Shown here in pieces: positions 17,998 to 21,378 of a stretch of DNA of 21,378 nt. The translations under genes and the position numbers were made by a program. Position 1 is the first letter of the stretch. Each line of letters begins with the position of its first letter. The notes beneath the pieces are model-generated. The model had not been told where the DNA came from. It saw only the letters and a program-made list of their open reading frames with translations, and did not search any database. This DNA comes from Botryllus schlosseri (lineage: Eukaryota; Chordata; Ascidiacea; Stolidobranchia; Styelidae). Where the stretch lies: assembly GCA_000444245.1 (NCBI GenBank), contig ATSW01011007.1:1-21378 (forward strand), written 5' to 3'.

Positions 17998-18849
17998 TAT
18001 ACTTGATNTGGATAGCACAAAGNCNTCAATATCCCCTCCGCATGCCTGTATGAAAGCACTAAGTAGCATAGTTGCTTGGTTATCAGTCAGTTTTAGACGG
18101 TCCAGCACATCACTAATATGTTTGTCATCTAACAAGTTTCTTGGGGCTTGAAGTTTAATAAATGATGGATATTTGATTGCAGCATCANATTCAGAGGGTG
18201 GAGTACTGGTTTCCTCCCCAGATGACGAGGACATTAATGTGACAAATTCATCACTAGAACTTGTGCTCGCAGATGCTGAAATTGGTTCGTCACTGATCTC
18301 AGTTGGAATCTGTGCCTGGCTTCTTTCAAAGATCTTATCTTTTCCTGCGAGTCGTGCACTGCGAGAATGCTGTTGGTCCTCATAAAATGCGACGTCTTCA
18401 TTCTTTTGAGATGGCGACAACTGCGAATCATTTTTTATAAGTGATATTGCTTCGGAATGTCCAATGTCCCACAACTTATCGAGTTTATCACAAAATGCTT
18501 GGCGCTTCCCCCCAACATCACCTGACCGATCCTTGCTCTTTTTAAGATCATACCAAGTGTCATGAACTTTTCGCAGCATCGAAACAATGTTCTGCAATTG
18601 TTTCATGGGTATTCTTGCCATNTTCCATACTTTGGCAACCTCTTTAACAGTTTGAAGAAGAACTTCTTGCGTTTTGGTAGTCTTAGGGCAGTTTTCTTTC
18701 AGATATAGCAAATACTGTAGAACCTGACGTAGAGTCGGTAACTTGGAATGACTTATACACTCAGATGAATATCCGATCAAGTAGTGACCCGACTTTGATC
18801 TTGTTTTTGGTGGGTCTGACACAACCTTTCTCCGCTTTTCTTCAGACAT
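17977..18849 (-). CDS. Transposase-like protein, N-terminal part
   Basis: A 290-codon frame from a good ATG (18849). It starts MSEEKRRKVV with KTRSKSG, a likely nuclear signal, then a helix-rich region (LRQVLQYLLYLKENCP, MARIPMKQLQNIVSMLRKVH), an acidic serine-rich linker near residues 190-225 (SASASTSSSDEF, SSSSGEETSTPPSE), and PRNLLDDKHISDVLDRLKLT with TMLLSAFIQACGGD. The frame ends at TAA 17976 beside nine ambiguous bases (17959-18008), where the downstream frame, already open, begins RxxxANR and leads to IHWDGK. The simplest reading is one protein of about 760 residues whose frame is interrupted by poor base calls, though a true frameshift or a short intron is possible. No classical BED finger is seen. 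Confidence 0.75.
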   Translation of the reverse strand: MSEEKRRKVVSDPPKTRSKSGHYLIGYSSECISHSKLPTLRQVLQYLLYLKENCPKTTKTQEVLLQTVKEVAKVWXMARIPMKQLQNIVSMLRKVHDTWYDLKKSKDRSGDVGGKRQAFCDKLDKLWDIGHSEAISLIKNDSQLSPSQKNEDVAFYEDQQHSRSARLAGKDKIFERSQAQIPTEISDEPISASASTSSSDEFVTLMSSSSGEETSTPPSEXDAAIKYPSFIKLQAPRNLLDDKHISDVLDRLKLTDNQATMLLSAFIQACGGDIXXFVLSXSSIKETXXG

Positions 18850-19318
18850 TCTTCTTCAACTAAATTGCACTATACCATCAAATGATATAACTTGTTTTTT
18901 TAAAGATACACTAAAATTGAGAAAAATATTACTGACATTACACATTACAGACCTTTCAATAGCATTTACTGGCTAAAAACTAGGTGCCTTTGTTCTCAAC
19001 TTGCAACCCAACGGCGCTCACTNGATGTACGATCCATAACAAACAAGTGTTACCCGTGCAACTAATACATGCTTCCCATGAACACGATAGACAGATTTTG
19101 AAAAGGAAAACGGAGATACATCTGACATTTATAAGTCAGCATTCAAGTACAATTTTGAAAACAAATATATTACCTTGCCCTTTCTTATTTCTACACAACC
19201 GTTTTTAACTGACAACTGCACAAAAGCTACAAACTGGTTACACGGTCAACACTACGGAGCACTGCGTGAACGTAAACACTCTGGTGTATCAGCTGTAGTA
19301 AGGAGAAACGACCTCAGG
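18850..19318 (-). promoter_or_regulatory. 5' arm of the transposon, presumed promoter and leader
   Basis: About 470 bases between the transposase ATG and the right inverted repeat. It has no frame with recognisable content and should hold the promoter on the minus strand, but no clear TATA box at proper distance was found. Confidence 0.35.
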
Positions 19319-19459
19319 ATCTTTAGGGGCTTTGCGGAAAAGGAAGATCACGATGAAGATGACCATAATAGCTCATAAAAGTGTTTTTATGTACTAAACC
19401 ATCATTTGGATCACAATGGTCGAAGTTTCCTGACAATTTTTCAAATCTGAACAACCCTA
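19319..19459 (-). repeat. Right terminal inverted repeat, 141 bp
   Basis: Reverse complement of 15660-15800 with about five differences; ends CTGAACAACCCTA at 19459. Confidence 0.93.
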
Positions 19460-19736
19460 GTATTCATATACAATAACTAAAAAGCCTATATATTAAATTT
19501 GCGTCAAACGATTTTAGATAGATGTTGATATGTGTCTCGATTGAAACAAGCTTCCACCTCTATGCAATATGTGTTCGCAAACAATCAAATAGAGCACTTT
19601 AACGAAATATATTGGTATAATGCCATTTTAATAATAGTCAATACGGAGTTGGTAAACCTTACGTAATTCCCTGAACTGAGACCCGATAAGACATTTGTGA
19701 GTCGTTTATTTGTCGTATGAATGATAGATAAGAAGT

Positions 19737-19743
19737 ATAAATC
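19737..19743 (+). promoter_or_regulatory. TATA box in the LTR
   Basis: TATAAAT in an otherwise plain context, about 190 bases before the LTR poly(A) signal; this places the R region between them. Confidence 0.45.
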
Positions 19744-19927
19744 GTACGATGTTTGGTGCATGTAATACCATCGTAGAGACGTTGATGCATTCGTTGGTGA
19801 TTATTAGCTGGTGAGGAAGTCGGTATACATGCATGATTATGAGCCAGTTCGGAAGTCGATAGACATTTATATGTGCTTCGCTAATTGCGAGAAAGATATA
19901 TTGCATTTTGAACCGTACGTGATATTC

Positions 19928-19933
19928 AATAAA
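19928..19933 (+). terminator. Poly(A) signal in the LTR
   Basis: AATAAA downstream of the TATA box and upstream of a GC-richer U5-like segment, as in many LTRs. Confidence 0.5.
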
Positions 19934-20148
19934 GTTACAAGCCGGGGAGACGGAAACAAAATATATTCGTCAGTGTGATCCATCGAATACGTGTGCAATA
20001 GACAGGTCGGGGTACGTCAGCCAACAAGGTCGTACGGCGTGGTTACGCCGGTCGTCGAACGGAAGAAGAAACACGCAGCGAATTGTAAACGCAACCTTCT
20101 TGGAGTCAATAATACATCTTGGAGTCAGATACACAATTATACAACTAC

Positions 20149-20334
20149 AAACGTTCGCTCTGCGTTAAAGTGGTGACCCCGACGTGATCTGGTGACCCTC
20201 CGACGTTCAATTAATCAAGACGACCGGCCGGCCGAGCGACAGATAAATATTCGCCTTGCACAACGACGACAAAGAACATTCAGATATAATACGAAGAGAC
20301 TATTGAACGAAACGTTCGCTCTGCGTTAAAGTGG
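20149..20334 (+). repeat. Direct duplication spanning the primer-site edge
   Basis: A 25-base sequence beginning AAACGTTCGCTCTGCG and ending AAAGTGG is identical at 20149-20173 and 20310-20334. Similarity continues after both copies (CCGACGTTCAAT, AATCAAGAC, CCGACCGGCCG), but the second copy has TGGTTGACCTTCC in place of the full primer site. Confidence 0.85.
20171..20190 (+). other. Primer binding site, tRNA-Trp type
   Basis: TGGTGACCCCGACGTGATC starts with TGG, complementary to the CCA tail, and the remainder is complementary to the 3' end of animal tRNA-Trp as I know it (ending CGTCGGGGTCA plus CCA). It marks the start of minus-strand DNA synthesis in the LTR element. Confidence 0.75.
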
Positions 20335-20500
20335 TTGACCTTCCGACGTTCAATCAATCAAGACCGACCGGCCGACCGATCGAAGACAATCAATATAAAG
20401 ATTCGCCTTGTACGACGGCGAGAAAGAGCAATACAGCAACGGACCACGGACACGACAAATATAAAGATTCGCCTTGCACAGCGGCGAGAAAGACCATACG
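20246..20500 (+). repeat. Leader repeats with ATTCGCCTTGCAC core
   Basis: Three related units at about 20247, 20394 and 20460, each with ATAAAKATTCGCCTTG followed by YAC, then a CGACGRCRAGAAAG-like part. They lie in the untranslated leader between the primer site and the gag-like frame. Confidence 0.7.
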
Positions 20501-21083
20501 CATCGCACGACGGTGAAAACGTTCAATCAACAATCAGTGACGAGGACGGACATCAAAAGTCATCGCGACGTTCTCGCACGAAGAAATTTACAAAAGTCAT
20601 CGCGACGTTCTCGCAAGAAGAATTGACAACGAAGATCGCCTGCGCAGAAGATACGGAGAATTGTACCATATTTTGAAGTTAAGTAGCATACCCGGAGAGG
20701 GATTTGCAGTTTTATTTCGATTTCAGAGACGGTGGAGTGTGTATTGAATTGCATAAATATCAGAATTCATTCTTTGAGTCATGTCAGAGAATCGAGATAT
20801 GTTGTAAATGTGTACTGTGTTGTGAATATTCCATATCCGATTGAATAAATTAATTAAAAGTAGAAAATTTCTAGTATTTCGGTGTAAATTCCATGTGGCT
20901 TATTGTAATTTTGTTTTCTCAGTGATATATCCAATAATTCCTGCTAGAATCTGAGCTGTTTTGCTGCGGAATCTTCGTCTGTGTGCAGTGCGACATTTGC
21001 GTGTACGGGCAACGGAAAAGGTAATCATTTTCAATTCTCGCATGAGCAATTGCTATTCACTGTGATAAGTAGAAGTAGAATTT

Positions 21084-21378
21084 ATGAAAGTGCGTAGTGG
21101 TAAATCGTACCCGTCAAAAAGTGATACCGATATGTCTAAAAAAGGTAAATTGGAACTTGAGGCCTTAGATAAGACGTTGGCAATGTTTAGAGATGTACCT
21201 TATCCGTCGGCTAAAGTGGGGAAAAAGTCGAGGTCCTCGGACTCGGAAGTGTTGGGTGCGCGGTTGAATAAGGGGCAGTTGAAAAGTGAACCAAAATCGG
21301 AACGCGTCCATAGATCGGTTTCCCATGTAAACGAGGGGGAGCTCGGTGCTGTTGGCGGGGTGAAGCCGAGTCCTTCTC
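21084..21378 (+). CDS. Gag-like frame of the LTR element, N-terminal part
   Basis: From ATG 21084, preceded by an in-frame TAA nearby, the frame is open to the window edge (98 codons). It begins MKVRSGKSYPSKSDTDMSKK and continues with a basic and serine-rich, low-hydrophobicity sequence (LELEALDKTLAMFRDV, GKKSRSSDSEVLG), as in the disordered start of many gag proteins. Its place after the primer site and leader is the main evidence. An alternative start is the ATG for MSKKGK. No capsid or zinc-knuckle motif falls within the window, so gypsy and BEL/Pao cannot be told apart. Confidence 0.55.
   Translation, partial: MKVRSGKSYPSKSDTDMSKKGKLELEALDKTLAMFRDVPYPSAKVGKKSRSSDSEVLGARLNKGQLKSEPKSERVHRSVSHVNEGELGAVGGVKPSPS

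Larger units (their letters stand above)
15660..19459 (-). mobile_element. 3.8-kb DNA transposon with 141-bp inverted repeats, unusual transposase family
   Basis: Both ends start TAGGGTTGTTCAGATTTGAA and the inverted repeats extend for 141 bases (15660-15800 and 19319-19459) with about five mismatches. Between them the minus strand encodes a large transposase-like gene in two overlapping frames (18849 to 16563). The combination of long terminal inverted repeats, a DDE-type gene and near-identical ends marks a young cut-and-paste element. It may belong to or near hAT by its large spacing between catalytic motifs, but it lacks the usual hAT C-terminal signature, so I leave it unclassified. All ambiguous bases of the window (16261 to 19023) lie inside it, as expected if several near-identical copies were merged in assembly. 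Confidence 0.92.
19523..21378 (+). mobile_element. 5' part of an LTR retrotransposon (fossil or resident), gypsy or BEL/Pao type
   Basis: An LTR-like block with TATA (19737) and AATAAA (19928) is followed by a tRNA-Trp-type primer binding site (20171), a leader of about 0.9 kb with internal repeats, and a gag-like frame from 21084 that leaves the window. The left limit is uncertain: TGTTGATATG at 19523 and TGTTTGGTGC at 19750 are both possible LTR starts, and without the 3' LTR neither can be proven. Pol and the 3' LTR lie outside. Age cannot be judged; the visible part shows no obvious decay. Confidence 0.7.

Noticed and set aside
20335-20676. Arginine-rich plus-strand frame of 113 codons in the LTR-element leader
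   Set aside because: It reads through the leader tandem repeats; the repetitive composition explains the open frame, and the gag-like start at 21084 fits better.
1-21378. tRNA, rRNA, CRISPR array or bacterial-type operon
   Set aside because: No cloverleaf, ribosomal sequence, spaced repeat array or operon-like gene packing was found; the only tRNA-related sequence is the primer binding site at 20171.

Overview
The window looks like a compact but repeat-loaded metazoan genome, AT-rich, with introns, AATAAA poly(A) signals, TATA boxes and many DNA transposons. A secreted pentraxin, one well-supported short intron (62 nt), closely spaced genes and the transposon mix would fit a marine invertebrate, perhaps a tunicate or another deuterostome. 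That placement is inference; no gene here fixes the phylum. Roughly 60% of the window can be assigned to mobile elements.

Layout. 1-449: hAT-type MITE rich in GACTCGA motifs. 729-1378: terminal exon of a pentraxin gene, with two poly(A) signals before 1800. 1885-2037: TATA box, initiator-like TCAGT and a first exon encoding a textbook signal peptide; its presumed intron is filled with transposons. 2170-2951: hAT MITE. 2998-5975: larger hAT element with a perfect 8-bp target duplication, holding only the C-terminal part of its transposase, and itself split by a second MITE (3558-4520), which has its own perfect 8-bp duplication. 6828-7597, 8632-9058, 9519-10024, 10825-11021 and 13944-14668: five further hAT-type non-autonomous elements, four with good target duplications and one (8632-9058) with degraded ends.

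The low-copy islands between elements (about 6.0-6.8, 7.6-8.6, 9.1-9.5, 10.0-10.8, 11.0-13.9 kb) hold only weak gene evidence: candidate signal-peptide first exons at 8341 and 13563, open terminal-exon-like frames at 12677-12949 and 13173-13478 (plus strand), and a minus-strand pair of exons at 12.69-12.19 kb joined by a phase-consistent 62-nt intron.

15660-19459 is the most interesting unit: a 3.8-kb DNA transposon with 141-bp terminal inverted repeats about 96% identical, carrying on the minus strand a large transposase-like gene in two overlapping frames. It shows HWDGK, FDTTSSN, CRHH and NDAAERG motifs, suggesting a DDE/RNase H-like transposase of a family I know only as uncharacterised proteins in scattered invertebrates. 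All ambiguous bases of the window lie inside it. It abuts the C-terminal fragment of a second, unrelated repeated gene family (15418-15659).

From about 19.5 kb to the end lies the 5' part of an LTR retrotransposon: LTR with TATA and AATAAA signals, a tRNA-Trp-type primer binding site at 20171, a long leader with internal tandem repeats, and the start of a gag-like frame at 21084 that runs off the window.
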